Below are positions 35,778-48,298 of a DNA stretch of 64,000 nucleotides, piece after piece. Position 1 is the first letter of the stretch. Each line of letters starts with the position of its first letter. Made by a program: the position numbers and the translations under genes. The stretch is taken from contig NC_057866.1 in NCBI RefSeq assembly GCF_019393635.1, forward strand, positions 5,296,223 to 5,360,222. Direction: 5' to 3'. The DNA is from Dromiciops gliroides. Lineage: Eukaryota; Chordata; Mammalia; Microbiotheria; Microbiotheriidae. The notes beneath the pieces were generated by a model. It was given only the letters and a program-made list of their open reading frames with translations. It did not search any database and had not been told where the DNA came from.

Positions 35778-35883
35778 CTGGAAGACGATGACAAAGGCCA
35801 GGCGGGCAGCCAGGACGGCCCAGAAGTCCTTGGATATCTCGTACTTGTTTTCCGACCAAGGAGGCTCTCGGTAGTCTTTGTAC
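35778..35883 (-). CDS. ANO1: ANO1 exon 25: helix 10
   Basis: 106 nt: one base completes Arg, then 35 codons [20 protein letters not shown] then [15 protein letters not shown], with one change from human (E for D). It ends in phase 0. The acceptor is cttctgcag and the donor gtaacc. Helix 10 contributes to the dimer interface in TMEM16A structures. The next intron (31372-35777) is packed with MAR1, L2, L3 and two SINEs. Confidence 0.97.
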
Positions 35884-36983
35884 CTGCAGAAGACACGAGG
35901 AGGCCAGATGGGGCTTAAAAAGGGACCTCGGGTTTCTAGCCGCATACACTCTTTTGTAGGCATTGATTAAGCACCTGCCCTGGGTGTCAGGCCATCATCT
36001 AAGACCATGAAACTGGCCCATCTGCGCTGATAGAAGGACTGCTCAGACTGGGAGGTCGCTACGCTGGTGAAATAGGATCAGTTCAAACACGTCCCATTAC
36101 TGAGCTGACATTGGCCAAGCGGTGCCTGGCAAACAGAAGGTGCTGGATAAGTGGTGGTTGACTGGCTGACCTCTGACCGAGCTCAACAGTGCCAGAGTTA
36201 GGAGCAGAAAGCCAATTCAGGGCTCTTCCTTCTCCTGCCTCAGTTTCCCAGTCTGTCAGGCTCATGATGAGACGGCGGATTCCAAGGATGGGAGGAGGGG
36301 CAAACTTTCCCTGGGAATTTTCCTGGGAAGGGCAGAGCCACCCAAGAACAGGCTCATCTGGTTGGGCAAAGTCTAAGAGCCATGAGCCACCACGGATGTA
36401 CTTTCTCCCTGCCTGGGGAATCCCATAGTAGCCCTGAAAACATGCAGGACCCGTCCCACTGCCACCTGTGGCTGGCACAGATGGCACAGTCTAGGTGACA
36501 AGGTGAAACCAGCCCGGGGCTGGGAGTCCACAGGCCTGATTTCTAGCCCTGGCACTGTTACCAACTGGCTGCGTGACCTCAGCAAAGTCCCTTCTTGGGA
36601 GTTAAGAAAGAGGAGCAAGGCTAGTGAGGGGTAGAGGCAGCTAGGGGCTCTCCCAGCTTCTACCCCTGAAGGCCCCACTGAAAACAGGACACATCGTTTC
36701 TTTCTTCCCCAAAGGGCAAAGACCAGCCCTCACCTGCTTCATTTGGGTGCTGGGAAGGTTGGTGACTACATGTCTCTGAGAGACACTGGCATCAAGAAAA
36801 AATACTCCTGGGGCCACCAAGAGGGTGATGTGGGTGGGGGCCTGGTCCCCGGAGGGGTGGGAAGAGGGGCAGTTCCCTTGACTTAATGATAACTCGGGGG
36901 GAGGCTGGCCAGGATGGAGAGGAGTCAAGGGTGGGGTCCTAACAGGGAGATACGTGGAAAGACAAAAACTCAATGCCACCTCA

Positions 36984-37247
36984 AGGGGCTCACATTCTAA
37001 AGGGGGAGACAACAGTAAATAGCCATGCACACACAAGATATAGACATTGTAGTTGGAAGGAATGGCCAGGCTCTGGATAGCTGAGTTTGCCAGATAAGTA
37101 ATGCCTGGATAACTGAGGTGTCAGAGTCATAACTCAGACATTTTCATCCTGGGTCCTTCCAGGCAGGAAGCATGCCTCCCCAGATGTCAGTGCCCTGGAG
37201 CAAAGCCCTGTTTGCCCCATCCTAGTTAACTGCTCAGCTGTATTTTG
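36984..37247 (-). repeat. Repeated ~255-bp segment (copy 2)
   Basis: Matches 8812-9066 in the same orientation over almost its whole length. It lies in the ANO1 intron between exons 24 and 25. Family not recognised; see the finding. Confidence 0.65.
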
Positions 37248-37462
37248 TTCTGTTTTCTTGGTCCCACCCTCTCTGGCCATTGCCTGTCCCTAAGAGCCTG
37301 AGGACAGAGATGATGACACTGAGAATGAGGAAGCTCTTCCTCCCATCAGCCAGGATCACAAGGGGAGGGAAGGCATGATGCTCCCAACCCCAAGCTAGTC
37401 TGACACATCCACTGCTTGTGGCTCATTTTTCTCTTTGTAAAGGAACTGCTATGAATCCATAC

Positions 37463-37647
37463 CTGCACACCTGCACCTCATAGCCCAGGTCCATGGGGTC
37501 ATTGGGAGCTGTCCCCACTTGGAAGTCACTGACGTTGAAGTAGGAGAGTGTGTGGTTCACGAAGCCGTGCATAGTGCCGTCGGTGCTGTACATGTAGCGG
37601 TACACAAGTCGAGGGATGAAGTCTGAGGTGAAGGAGATCACGAACGC
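37463..37647 (-). CDS. ANO1: ANO1 exon 24: helix 9 and glycosylated outer loop
   Basis: 185 nt, 61 codons plus two bases of Arg. It starts [20 protein letters not shown] and continues into the last extracellular loop [20 protein letters not shown] then [20 protein letters not shown] then C. Two N-glycosylation sequons (NHT, NVS) lie in that loop; the family is known to be glycosylated there. A few substitutions against human (R for L, TD for KN, Y for S, V for N) are all in or near the outer loop. The acceptor is actctcctctcag and the donor gtatgg. Confidence 0.97.
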
Positions 37648-37828
37648 CTGAGAGGAGAGTCAGAGGCACAAGGATGGCCTGGGACATCCAGCATATGGGG
37701 AATCCCAGCCTGACTCCATTATGGGCAAGGAAGGGTTTAGCACTTTCCCTGAGCAAATAACTCTCCCATTCTACCGCATCTTGAATGAAGCGAGACCCTT
37801 GGCCAGGCAGCCCCGAGCAAGGTGTGGA

Positions 37829-37970
37829 CCGGAAGAGGAGGAGGAGGAGCAGGGGAAGGAAGGGGGGGAGGGGGAGGAGGGAGAAGAGGAGGGGAAGAAG
37901 AGGGAGGAAGGGAAAGAGGGGAAGAGGAGGAGGAAGGGAAGGAGGAGGAGGAAGGGGAGGAGGAGGACTA
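37829..37970 (+). repeat. Purine-rich (GGA)n-like tract
   Basis: About 140 bp almost entirely of G and A in ggaggagg and gggaag motifs. It reads as a C/T tract in the ANO1 transcript, about 180 nt upstream of exon 24. Confidence 0.92.
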
Positions 37971-38286
37971 GGGGTGGGGGAGATGCCCTCTCTGCCCATA
38001 CCTCACCCCACCCCCATGTTCCACAGCTCCACAAGATCTTGTTGTCTAACCCTACTCTTGAGCAATGTTCCTTGCTCTGGGCCTTCTCCCCCGACCCCAA
38101 ACTTCTTGTTCCTGCATCTCACTCCTCCAGAACCCTGGTGAATCTGAGAGACGCAGTCCAACTGGGCTGATAAAGGCTCCATACCCATGGCCAGGGTCCT
38201 TGCTTCCTGGGGACACTTGAAGAGACACTCAAGGCCTTAAGACAAGGTCTAGAGTCTTGGGGAAATGTTAGCCCTGGGAAAAGTCC

Positions 38287-38287
<1 letters not shown>

Positions 38288-38348
<61 letters not shown>

Positions 38349-38350
38349 GG
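38288..38350 (+). repeat. (GA)n microsatellite
   Basis: About 29 GA units, then degenerate gacagagacag to 38400. In ANO1 transcript sense it is (TC)n, about 640 nt upstream of exon 24. Confidence 0.95.
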
Positions 38351-39194
38351 AGACAGAGAGACAGAGACAGAGACAGAGAGACAGAGGGAAACAGAGAGAT
38401 AGACGCTGTTCTTTGACCCACACCCTGGCAAGGAGGGAGCTGGATTCTGGCTACACACCGGGCAACGCTGCTTTGGGGTGGCACCCACACACAAGTTTTC
38501 CATCTCCAGAGTTGCCTGGAGGAGCCAAAGGGAGGGCATTCTGCCAATCTATTCTAGATAAGATGTCATTAGGACAATGGCCGGGCGGCGCCTTGGGCTC
38601 CAGGCACAACAGGTGTCTCTCTCTGAGATTGTGTAAGGCTCGCTAATCGACTGCCCCAAGGACAGGCTTGGGCTGCTGGGGATCCAGTCCTTGGCCTCTA
38701 ATTGGGAGCATGGAGCTCCAAAGATACTTCACAGCTGCCAGACTTCCTCTTGCCCAGGGAACTGGCCAAGAAGGCTGCATTTGAAGTGACCACCGGGCCC
38801 AGTACACACAGACTCACTTAATCTGGCTCTCCTTTTCCCGAGGTCATCTGGTCTCCAGGCACCATTTTAGGATTAAGTAACCATAAAGCTCTCTGCAGCA
38901 GGGCATGGGGAGAGGAGACTGCTAGTGCTGCCTGGTGGAGGGGGAAGGGGGGAAATCTAACCTGGTAGGTAGGAAGGATGGGAGGAAGGAAAGGGAAGCA
39001 TGGGTGCAACATCCTGAAATGGTTCCCAGGGGAGGGGCCTCCATGTGAAAGAGGCTCTGTGAGATGGGAGCCATTGGCAGAGAGATCCAGTCAGACCCCA
39101 ACTTGTGGAAGGGTTGGTCAAGGGCCTGGGAAACACAGACGGAGCTTTGGAAAGATGAGGGCCACCAGAAAAGGGGCCAGACATTGGCATCATG

Positions 39195-39735
39195 GGCAGA
39201 GGACCATAGAACTGCATGGACCTCAGGGTATATGTGGTCCCACATAATTGTTTTACAGTTGAGGAAAGTGAGGGCCGGAGAAGTCAAGCGATTTCCCCAA
39301 GGTCAGACAGCATCACATCAGAGGGAGGCTCTAAAGCCAGGTCTGGTGATCCCAGAACCCCAGTGCCTGGCCCCTAGGGGTGAGGAATCAGGGGACCTCA
39401 GCCCCATCACTGATAACCAGTCTATTTCCTTCTCGGATCCTCAGTTTCCTTGTCTGCCACAGGAAGGGATGAGACTACTGGCTTCTGAAGTCTTGTTTCA
39501 TTCTGACCCTATGGACTTTTCCTGAGGTTGTGGAAAGGTGAGATCTAAGATGAGTTTGTTTTTTCAAACCCAATCTGGCCAATCCCTTGTCAATATAAGG
39601 AGACAGCAAGGTGGTGTCAGAAGAATGGATCTTGAATCCTGCCTTGGATGCTTATTGCCTGTGTGACCCTGGGCAAGTCACTTACTCTGAATCACTGTAA
39701 AATGAGGGGTCTGGAATTAAGGGTCTCTGAGGTTC
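39195..39735. mobile_element. Two MIR-like fragments
   Basis: 39195-39360 antisense (acagttgaggaaagtgaggg) and 39605-39735 sense (tgtgtgaccctgggcaagtc). Both diverged. Confidence 0.55.
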
Positions 39736-39985
39736 CCCAAATTAGATCTAGGATCTCAAGAGATCAACTGTCTGGAGGAAAGCATTTCTATATACAGGTT
39801 TAACTCTGAAGGCCAGTGATCTCATCTCTTCCAATTCACCAAATGGGGGGTCCAAGGGTTCAAATAGGAGGGGAAGAAGGACCCAGAGGCTGCAGGGCTC
39901 TAGACTCCCCTATTCCCAGGCATCCGGCTCATTGGCCGGCCCCACACCCATGCCCTCACCCTCCTCGGGCCCTTGTCGCACTTAC

Positions 39986-40038
39986 ATTGATGATAACGGC
40001 CAGCTTCCCGATGCCTCGCAGAATATTGTACCAGATGC
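39986..40038 (-). CDS. ANO1: ANO1 exon 23: entry to helix 9
   Basis: 53 nt: two bases completing Gly, then IWYNILRGIGKLAVIIN, identical to human. It ends in phase 0. The acceptor is cttcccccag and the donor gtaagt. This short exon forms the cytosolic entry of transmembrane helix 9. The following intron (37648-39985) holds MIR fragments, a (GA)n block and a long purine-rich tract that reads as pyrimidines in the transcript. Confidence 0.97.
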
Positions 40039-41289
40039 CTGGGGGAAGAAAAGAAAGCCCCAGCGGGGGGAGAGTGAGGGCCTCTTTCTGGGAGTTCACC
40101 CAGGTATCTGAGCCTGGTCAGCGAGGACCAGCGGGGACAAGGAGCTTGGGAATCTGGGAAGAGTCTTATATGAACAGGAGTCCCATGGGGCTCTGTGCAG
40201 GGGGCAGGGCACAGCTGGGACTGGAATGAGGGCAGGGTCCTGCGGAGAGCTCCTTAAAGAACCTGCTTTAATGCACGATGATACGAGGTACGAGCTTCTC
40301 TGCTGTTTACAGGGAAGCTGTTTCTTCTAAAGGGCTTCCAAGCCGCTTGTTCCCCATGAAGTGCTTTGGAAGATCTTCCCTGTTTACACCAATTATTTGC
40401 TTTGAAAAGGCTCCCAACAGAAATACCATCCAGCTTGGTTTCCATTCAGGCCTGCTCCAAAGGGTCTCTGTTCCCTGGGAGGGGCGACCAGATCCACACA
40501 CCACATCTCGTTCTGCCTGGGGAGCCCCCTTAGTGCCAAGAGTGCCGAGCAGCAAGGCCAGGGCAGCCACTCGGGAAGGGGGTGATCTAGTGAGGAATGA
40601 GCTCAGAATGGAATTCTCGACGGGCCCCCCAGCCTGCCAGGTCATATGTCAAGGTGGCAGAGGCTTTGTGGAAGCCCGCTGGCGTTCCCTGAATAAACCA
40701 TTCCCACTCCTGCCACCAGCGAGTTTACATTAGGAGAGGGTGCCTGGGAGGGCAGGCTTCTGCCTGATCACATGTGTAAACACAGGAGGGCTCATTCAGA
40801 CTTGGAGCATACACAGCACTTACTCATCCTCTCATTACCCCTGAAAAGAAGGGCCTGAGCAGACGCCGGGAAGCTGCCCAGCTGCTTCCGCTCCCAAAAC
40901 GGGGTCAGTGCTTCCCCCTTGTCTGATCAGGTCAGGACTGGGTCCACATGCTGCGCAGTGCGGCGGGGGGCCAAGAAGACAAATGCGATCTTGGGCCGGA
41001 CAAAGAAAGGCTGAGCCACAGCGTGAGAGGGTGGGAGTCCTGTGGTCCTACCCTGGTCCGCCCCCTTGGGGAGTCAGCCGGGACACCAAAGTATAGGAAG
41101 AACATCAATAAGCTCATGGGTATCCACAGGAGGGATGGGGAAGGGGCTTGAGACTGGAGGAAGGACCTGAACTGGCCTTGTTTATTTAGGAGAAGAGGAG
41201 CCTCAGAAGTGCTGGATGTAACGGTGGCCTCATGAAAGAGTCTTCATCTCATCGGAGTTACTGTAGAAGCCTCAGGTCTCCCTGGCCCA

Positions 41290-42090
41290 ACCTTGCCTGA
41301 GCTGCTAAGGAGATGTTCCTAAGTGTGGACATGACCATGTCACTACTCCCCTGCTCAATAAGCTACGGTGGCTCCCTGTTGCTTCCTCTGTCAGGCATTC
41401 AGGACCTGTCATGAGCTGGTCCCCGTCTCTTTTTTCCAGCCTTGTGTATGATGCATGACTTCCCCTCACGTCCTCTGTAGCCCAGCCAAGCTGGCCACCT
41501 TGCTGTTGATTAGACCCAGAGCTCTGTTTCCTGCCTCCATTCCTTTGTCTGGGGTCTCCTCCAGGCTCTCCTCCCTCACCTCTGCCTCTCAGAAGGCCTC
41601 CCTGGGCCCTCTGAAGCTGCTCTCTCCCTGCCAAAGTGCCCCCAACCCCCTTGGGTCTCTTGGGTACAAGTTGCTATTGTTAACACATGCCTGTATTGTC
41701 TTCCTTGGTAGAGATGCAGCTCTCTGAAGACAGAGACTGTCTGGCTTTTCCCTTTGTATCTTCAGTACCCAGCCAGGTGCTGTACACAGTAGGCGCTCAA
41801 TAAATACTTGGTGATCATCTGATTATTCTGCTTGGCTTCTGCAGAGAAGCCAACTTGGGCTTGGGCTGGGCCGGCCAGGGGTGATGAGTTCCCCGTCACT
41901 GGAGGTCATAAGACACAGGCTGGGTAGGCACTTGCAGGGCTGTTCATGTACAGACTGGATTCGATGTTTCTGTGAGGTCCACCATGACCTCAGTGAATGA
42001 ATGAACTGGGTAGGGTCATTTTTGGTCTTGGGATCCCAGCCTCAGCAGAGTCTTGCATACAGGTGGTGCCTAATAAATGTGTGAATTCAA
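41290..42090 (+). mobile_element. L2 LINE 3' ends
   Basis: catgaccatgtcactactcc, gtggctccctgttgcttcct and cgctcaataaatacttggtg form one L2 3' region to 41825. A second tail, gtggtgcctaataaatgtg, is near 42.06 kb. Confidence 0.72.
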
Positions 42091-42449
42091 TAACCATGCA
42101 TTCAATGCCTCCTCTGGGCTTTTTTTTTTTTTGCTCAGTCCTGTCTGGGGGTACAAGAGAGTGGCTGATATCTTCCCTGTGGCTCAGGGTGTCACAGGAG
42201 AACATGAGCAGACAAGCCTCTGACACGTGGGTCATAGTGGGACCCACAGAGGAGGGAGAAGGCAGCGGGTGGGAGGGACTGGGGGAAGGTTCAGTGGTGA
42301 CTTGAGCCTTGTGAGGCAGGGCAGATTTGGACAAGCAGCGAGGAGGTGGGGAACGGCAGAAGCAGAGGCACGGAGGAACGAGTGGCCTAATAGGGATAGA
42401 GGGACTCTTCGGGGAAGCCCTGGGAGGGAATCCCAGGGTCTCTGCTTGT

Positions 42450-43010
42450 AGACTTGCAGTCAAGCTCCCTGGGCAGCTCATTCTTTTCTGGGATAGCTCT
42501 CATCACCAAGATGCTCTGCTTTATCTGAAGTCCAAACCTGCAACTGCTGCTAGTTTTGCCCTGGGGCCGCCGGATTTGACAGGCATTCACTACCATTGTC
42601 GCCCAAGCATCGTTTTCTCCAGGTTAACCAATCTTGTACGGCACTAACTGAAGGCCCTTCCCTCTCGGGCCCAATTGCCTGCCTCTGGACCCTTGCCAGG
42701 CTAGCTCTGCCTTCACCCAAGTCAGGAGGAGAAAAGTGCAATGGAGAGAGTGCCCTGAACACCAGTATGAGCCCGGGGGACCCCTGGATCTTGGGGGTGA
42801 GCGGGACCCAGAGGGGTAGAGGTCCAATCCCAGTGCTCCCACAAGTTGCCGAGTGATCTGAGCTGCCTGCTTTCATTGTTCCCACTGTAAAAACTGGGTC
42901 CTCACAACGGTCCTCTCATCACTCCCATTTTACAGAGGAGAAAACTGAGGCTGAGTGGGGAAACGTGACTTGCCCAGGGTCATCCAGCTAGTAAGTCTTC
43001 TACGCAAGGC
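42450..43010 (-). mobile_element. CR1/L3-like fragment followed by MIR
   Basis: aagctccctgggcagctcat and ctctcatcaccaagatgctc resemble antisense CR1/L3 (to about 42.73 kb). 42895-43010 is an antisense MIR (cccattttacagaggagaaa). Confidence 0.5.
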
Positions 43011-44929
43011 ACTGCCTAGTGGGCAGAGGGTTGGGGCTGGCCCAGCTGGGCGGAGATGCCTTCTAGCTCTGGCTTTGTGAATGGCTGGTAGGACTGGCCT
43101 GTATCAGCACTTTGGGGTTTCCCCTGGGAACTCCTTGGGAGGAACCGAACAGGCAGCTCTGAGCTCCAGCCCCAGCCTCACACTCAGGATCTCCCATCCA
43201 CCCTGGCCTCCATCCCCACTCGAGGTTGCTTCATCTGAGGTGCCTCCGGCCCAACCCAAGCCATCAGGCCAGCCAAGCTTTCCCAGAGCCTCCCCTGCCT
43301 CTGACGTGTGGGGACTCGCCCCAGTCTTGAAGGGATCCCCGGGGCGGGGGGCACAGGCTTTGGCAGCAGCCACCCTGAAGCATCCTTGCAGGCAGCCCCT
43401 GGACGCCCTGCCCCTCATGGAGTCCACCAACAAGCCCCGGGAAGAAGGGGCCAGACCGGAAGCAGGGAAAGGACAGTTGATGCGCAGGAGGTGGCCAAAT
43501 GAGTCAGCGTCCTAAGGGACCGAAGCCGAGGCCAGCCCGGCCGGGAGGGAGCCCTGAGGCCCACCCTCTCACTGTCCACATGGGGGATGGCAACTCAGGC
43601 CAGGCCAGGCCAGGCTACTCAGGTGGAAAGCACCTGGACCAGGACTGGTGCAGAGCTTCCGAGGCCCCTTAGCCAGGGGCACTGGAGATTACTACCAGGG
43701 CTGTAGGCGTGGCCCCAGGGGCAGAGAGGGGTGGAGCACGGAGCCGGGAAGGCGGTGCTCCCCTTGGCTTGGCCCCTGGAGGTAAAACAGCACACGTGAG
43801 CCCAGTGTAGGAAACACTGCCCAGACAGATGGGGCCTGGGTCACCTCTTCTCTAGCCACATTCCCTCCTGTATTCCCTTTATGACTGTCTGCCAGACTCC
43901 TCTGGGAGAAAGGAAGCTCACGGTGGGCAGGGATGTCATTCTTCTTTCCGTCAATGGCTCTGTGCTATGGACGGCGTGTAGAAGGGACGAACTGAACCGA
44001 ACCTCAGCTCCCCACTTTGTCAGAGGAGGCTTAGAAGATGATGATCCCACAGATCCCTTCCAGCTTGAGACAATCAAGGCCCGGGCCGGGCGAGGTGGGG
44101 GTAGCGTGACACAGCGGCTAAGGTCCAAGCTGGCCTTGGAACCAGGAAGCGCCAGGCCTGGGTGTCTCCTCTGTCACCTCCAGCCTGTGGGACCCAGAAC
44201 GGGTGATGAAGTGCCGAGCAGGTGCTGATCTGCCCAGGCACAGGGCGCAGGCAGAGCCGCATTTATTTAGGTGGAGCCCTTTGGCAGCAGCAGGAAGATG
44301 TACTGGAAAGGAGAGGCCTGGAGGCAGGGAGGGCAGAAAGGAGGATCCTGCAGAAGGCCCCATGAAGTGGGGGAGGGGCCTGAATGAAAGCAGGGGCTGC
44401 AAGATCGGAGAGAGGGGCTAGAGGCCAATGGGGTGCTGGAGGAAGGCTCGATGAGATTTGGCAGCCAATTGGATGTGAGGAGTGAGGATTAGTGAATCCA
44501 GGAGGACCCGGGGCTGGGCAGCCGAGCATCCAGGAGGACAGTGACACCCCTCAAAGGAGCACGCGGACCATTCAGCAGAGCAGTGGATGTGGGAGAAGAA
44601 GATGCGCTTCTGATTTGGCTAAATTGGGTCTGAGGTGCTTATGGCACAGATGGCTGGAGGCGTCTGACAGGAGCTGGTGACGTGAGGCTCGCTCGGCAGA
44701 AAGCCTGGAGAATTGGAGCAGAGAGAGCAGAGGAGAGCCCAAGGGGGACGGGGTGGAGAGACACGAGGAGGATCCCACACAGCATGGTAGGAGAGTCCTC
44801 CTCGGGAGGCAGTGAAGCCCGGTACAATGAGCCCAGGATCTCCGAGGCCGGCCAGCACCTGCGGAGGGATCTCACCCACACTGCGAGGCCAGTGGTCATG
44901 CAAGCACAGCTGGTGGACCTCCTGGGATG

Positions 44930-45330
44930 AGAGCTCCTCCCCTCCTGAAGCTGTGCATTCCACTGAGGCTCTTCCGCTGGTTGGAAGAGTTTCTGTCTAT
45001 TTAGCCTAATTCTGCCTCTTTGCAATTCCAGTCTGCTCCAGTCCTGCCCTCGGGGGCCAAGCCAAAGGGCCCTTCAAGCACCAAAAGATGGTGCTCAGCT
45101 TCCTCCCTAGGAAAAGGCCCCTAGTTCTTCCCGCTGCTCCACATGTGACAAGGACATGGGATGTTGCTGGTGTTTCCCCCTCCTCTTCCTCCTCAGTTTT
45201 GTAGCTTCGAAAATGAGAGCCAAGTCCTAACACCTGTTGGCTGCCTCACAGCTGTTCCCTCTCCCAGTATATAGGGACCTCATTGCTTTTTTCTGGACCA
45301 GACCCGTGACTTCATTGATGAAGGGAAACT
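44930..45330 (-). mobile_element. CR1/L3-type LINE fragment
   Basis: ctgcctctttgcaattccag and gggggccaagccaaagggcc in antisense order. The rest of the intron 43.0-44.9 kb is GC-rich with nothing I recognise. Confidence 0.5.
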
Positions 45331-45792
45331 GCCAGTGGAGAAATGTCCTCTGCCCCGGCTGGCCTGTGCTCATGTTCTCATCTGCCTGAAGGCACTGACG
45401 TGTCAGGGGACTCACTCAGGGTCATCCAGCATGGGTATGTCAGGGACATAATGACCCCAGGTCTTGCTGAGCCCGGGGTTGGCTCTGTCTGCAATGTCAG
45501 GCTGCCCCGTCTCATTTGGCCCTCCATGCTGGGGTCCCCTGGAGCATCCCAGGCCTTGGGTGAACAGAGAGGTCCCAGGATTTCCCAAGAAGCCCCAAGT
45601 CCAGTGATCCTGTGAGGAGCAGGAGCTCACAGGAAGGGATGGGGTCGGGGGGATAGTGAGGACAAGCCAGAAGTGCTCAGGCACAAGAGGGCCCCCATCA
45701 GAGACCCACTCTGAGCAATTGAGTGCAAGGCTGCTGGGGGATGGGCAAACGCCCAAGAAATGACGGCCTTGCTCTTTTTCCTCCTCCCTTAC

Positions 45793-45945
45793 CTATGTCT
45801 TTCGCTCTGACGGCCACAGGTCTCCGGAGCTCAGTGACAAACTTCTTGGCATCCAGGCGGATTTCTATGATGTTGTTCAGCAGGGCAAAGAGAGGAGCCA
45901 GCGGGAAGGAGGCGACAAACAGGGTGACAAACCCAAACTGGATTA
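45793..45945 (-). CDS. ANO1: ANO1 exon 22: helices 7 and 8, remaining Ca2+ ligands
   Basis: 153 nt: two bases of Ile, 50 codons, one base of Gly. It reads [20 protein letters not shown] then [20 protein letters not shown] then [10 protein letters not shown], identical to the human sequence I recall. The Glu and Asp of NNIIEIRLD are the Ca2+ ligands E734 and D738. The acceptor is tttcttccag and the donor gtaagg. It is followed by the longest intron seen (40039-45792), made of L2, CR1/L3 and MIR fragments. Confidence 0.98.
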
Positions 45946-46904
45946 CTGGAAGAAATAGGAGCACACATGTAGATGTGCACGCACGTCTCCACATGCACCT
46001 GCATACGTGTATGTATGTGCATGCATGTGTTTGTGCACCCAGCTGAGTGGTTTTGGCCTTTGGGAGGGGGTGCCTCCTGGACAAATGATCCACTGGAGTC
46101 TCACTCAAGGCATCCTCTGAATCCACACTGTGGTAGGGGGGAGGGGCACTTGAGTTCTCAAATATGATCATACCTGCTGTGGCAGGTCACAGGACATAGG
46201 AAAGGCATCAAGCAAGGGCCCGGGGACCAATGGGGCGCCTTCTGTCTAAGGCCCCTGACTGGCTGTTTGGGGAGGCTGGCCCTGGGGCAGGAAGTCTTCA
46301 ACTGTGGCAGTGTTCATTACTGACAAGCTACCAAGCTTCATAGGGTTATGAATGGGTAGAGAAGCTATACAGGTTGGCTTCTAAGTCACAGAGGGAGTGG
46401 GAACTGGCCCTGGTATTGGAAGGAACCCCATTAACAACCCCGTCTGTGTACTGAAGTAAGACCATGGCCACAGTTGGCTGTGCAACTTCAGGTAAGATCC
46501 TTAACATCTTTGGTCCCTAGACTCATTTGTAAAAAATGAAAGGGTTGGAAATGGATGACGTGGGAGACTCTGTCCAGTTTTATATTAGATGACTCAAGTA
46601 TCCAGAACAAAATGGACCATGTGGGCCCAGTTGGGCTTTCTTGGTACAGGAACGCCTAAGGGAGTTGGGGTCTTATTGGCTCTGCCCCTGGTTTGCTGTT
46701 CCTCACCCACTCCTCTCTGGCAATTGAGGAGGGCAGTCTCCCCCCTCCTCCACAATCTGTGGGCTTGGGGCACCGCCCATGGAGCTGGCTGTGTGCCCTC
46801 TGAAAGCAAAGAGAGTGAAGTTGGCAGGGAGAGGAGGGGATGTCCCTCTCCTATCACCTCCCTTATACCTGCAGTGACTGAGTCCCAAACATGAAGCCCA
46901 GAGC

Positions 46905-47030
46905 TTTGGCACAGATCAGACTGTCTGAGGCTCAGGGCGTGCAGGCACCTTGGCCAAGGTCACACAGCTAGCGAGGGTCTGAGGAGAAGTTGGAACCCAG
47001 GCCTTCTGACTCCCAGTCTAGAACTTTCAC
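46905..47030 (-). mobile_element. MIR-like fragment
   Basis: caaggtcacacagctagcga and ccaggccttctgactcccag in antisense order; heavily diverged. Confidence 0.55.
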
Positions 47031-47569
47031 CACCCTCCCTCATCTGGAATTTGGGGAAGAGTGGCATTGGTGCCTCCTCCCCTAGGGTGGGCAGGAGGAA
47101 AGTACTTTGTCAGCTTCAAGCTTCAAGCTCCAAGCAGGTGAGGCTGGCGCTGACCCTGGTCCTGACACTGACCCCAACATCTGTTCCAGTGACTGCTGCC
47201 TGCCCAGCCTAGACCTCGGCCTCCAGGAACTCACGATCTCCATGGCAATAAAGATTATGCCCCGGTAGGAAGTCAGCAGCCCGTCCTGCTCTGGGAAGGC
47301 AGTGGGAGAAGCCCCCGGGGGATATGAGCTGTTCTGAGGCTCTCTTCCTCCCAAATATGAGGAGGGGAGGAAAGGGGGTACCCTGAAGACACCCACCTAC
47401 CCGGGAAGCCAGGAACAAATGAAACCTTGTAAGAGTAAGATGTGGCCCTGCCAGCTCCAGGGAGCGACTGCCACTGAACTCAGTTTCATCTAGGAGTAAA
47501 GTGTGGTCCTGTCGGCTGCTAGCCCCTCCCCTCTGAGGTGAGTGGGCTCCCATCTCCTATGCTGTCTCT

Positions 47570-47712
47570 CATGTGCACCTTGTTATTTATGTGTGGTGTT
47601 CCTCATTAAGCTGGGAACTTTAAGGATGACTGAACTTCTGCATTTCTTGGAACTGCCACTGCTTTGCACAAGTACCCGGCACACAGTAGGCACTTAATAA
47701 ATGCATGATGAC
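47570..47712 (+). mobile_element. L2 LINE 3' end
   Basis: taagctgggaactttaagga and cagtaggcacttaataaatg. Confidence 0.7.
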
Positions 47713-47730
47713 TGCAAAGTCTGAACAGAA

Positions 47731-47885
47731 ATCTTTTTTTTTTTTTTTGTGGGACAATGGGGGTTAAGTGACTTGCCCAGGGTCACACAGCTAGTAAGTG
47801 TTAACCGTCTGAGGCCGGATTTGAACTCAGGTCCTCCTGACTTCAGGGCCGGTGCTCTATCCACTGCACCACCTAGCTTCCCCCT
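47731..47885 (-). mobile_element. CORE-SINE (WSINE1-like)
   Basis: Antisense full-length copy after a 15-T run, ending cacctagcttcccc. Placed just beyond the L2 tail. Confidence 0.9.
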
Positions 47886-48298
47886 TTTTTCTTTTTTAAA
47901 CCTCAAAGTTCCTTGTATATGCACAGGAGTATATTCCTGCTCACTTTCCCTGGGAAATACTTTGGGAACCTCAGGAACAGAACTGACTTGGTTCGGTTAA
48001 GACAAGAGTAATAAGAGAAGGAATCCCTCCTCCCGGAGGGGTGAGGGCTCAGAATGCTTTGCCCACCGCCCGTGTCATCCTCTGGATGCCAGACCCTGAC
48101 ACCAAGGGGAAGCAGAGAGAGGAGTCTTTGCCCAAGGTTTGGGGGAGATCACAACAGAACTGTTCCTTGTAATTTCTGGCCCTGAAGCAGACATTGGCCA
48201 AAGAGGCCATACTGTCCGTATTGCGCCCCACCTCCCCGGGTCCTAAGGATTCTGATGGGCAGCTGTGGCCAGCCTTCTCATGAAGAGTGCCTATATTG

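Noticed and set aside
37721-38170. 149-residue Glu/Gly/Lys/Arg-rich ORF
   Set aside because: Translation of the purine-rich tract in an ANO1 intron.
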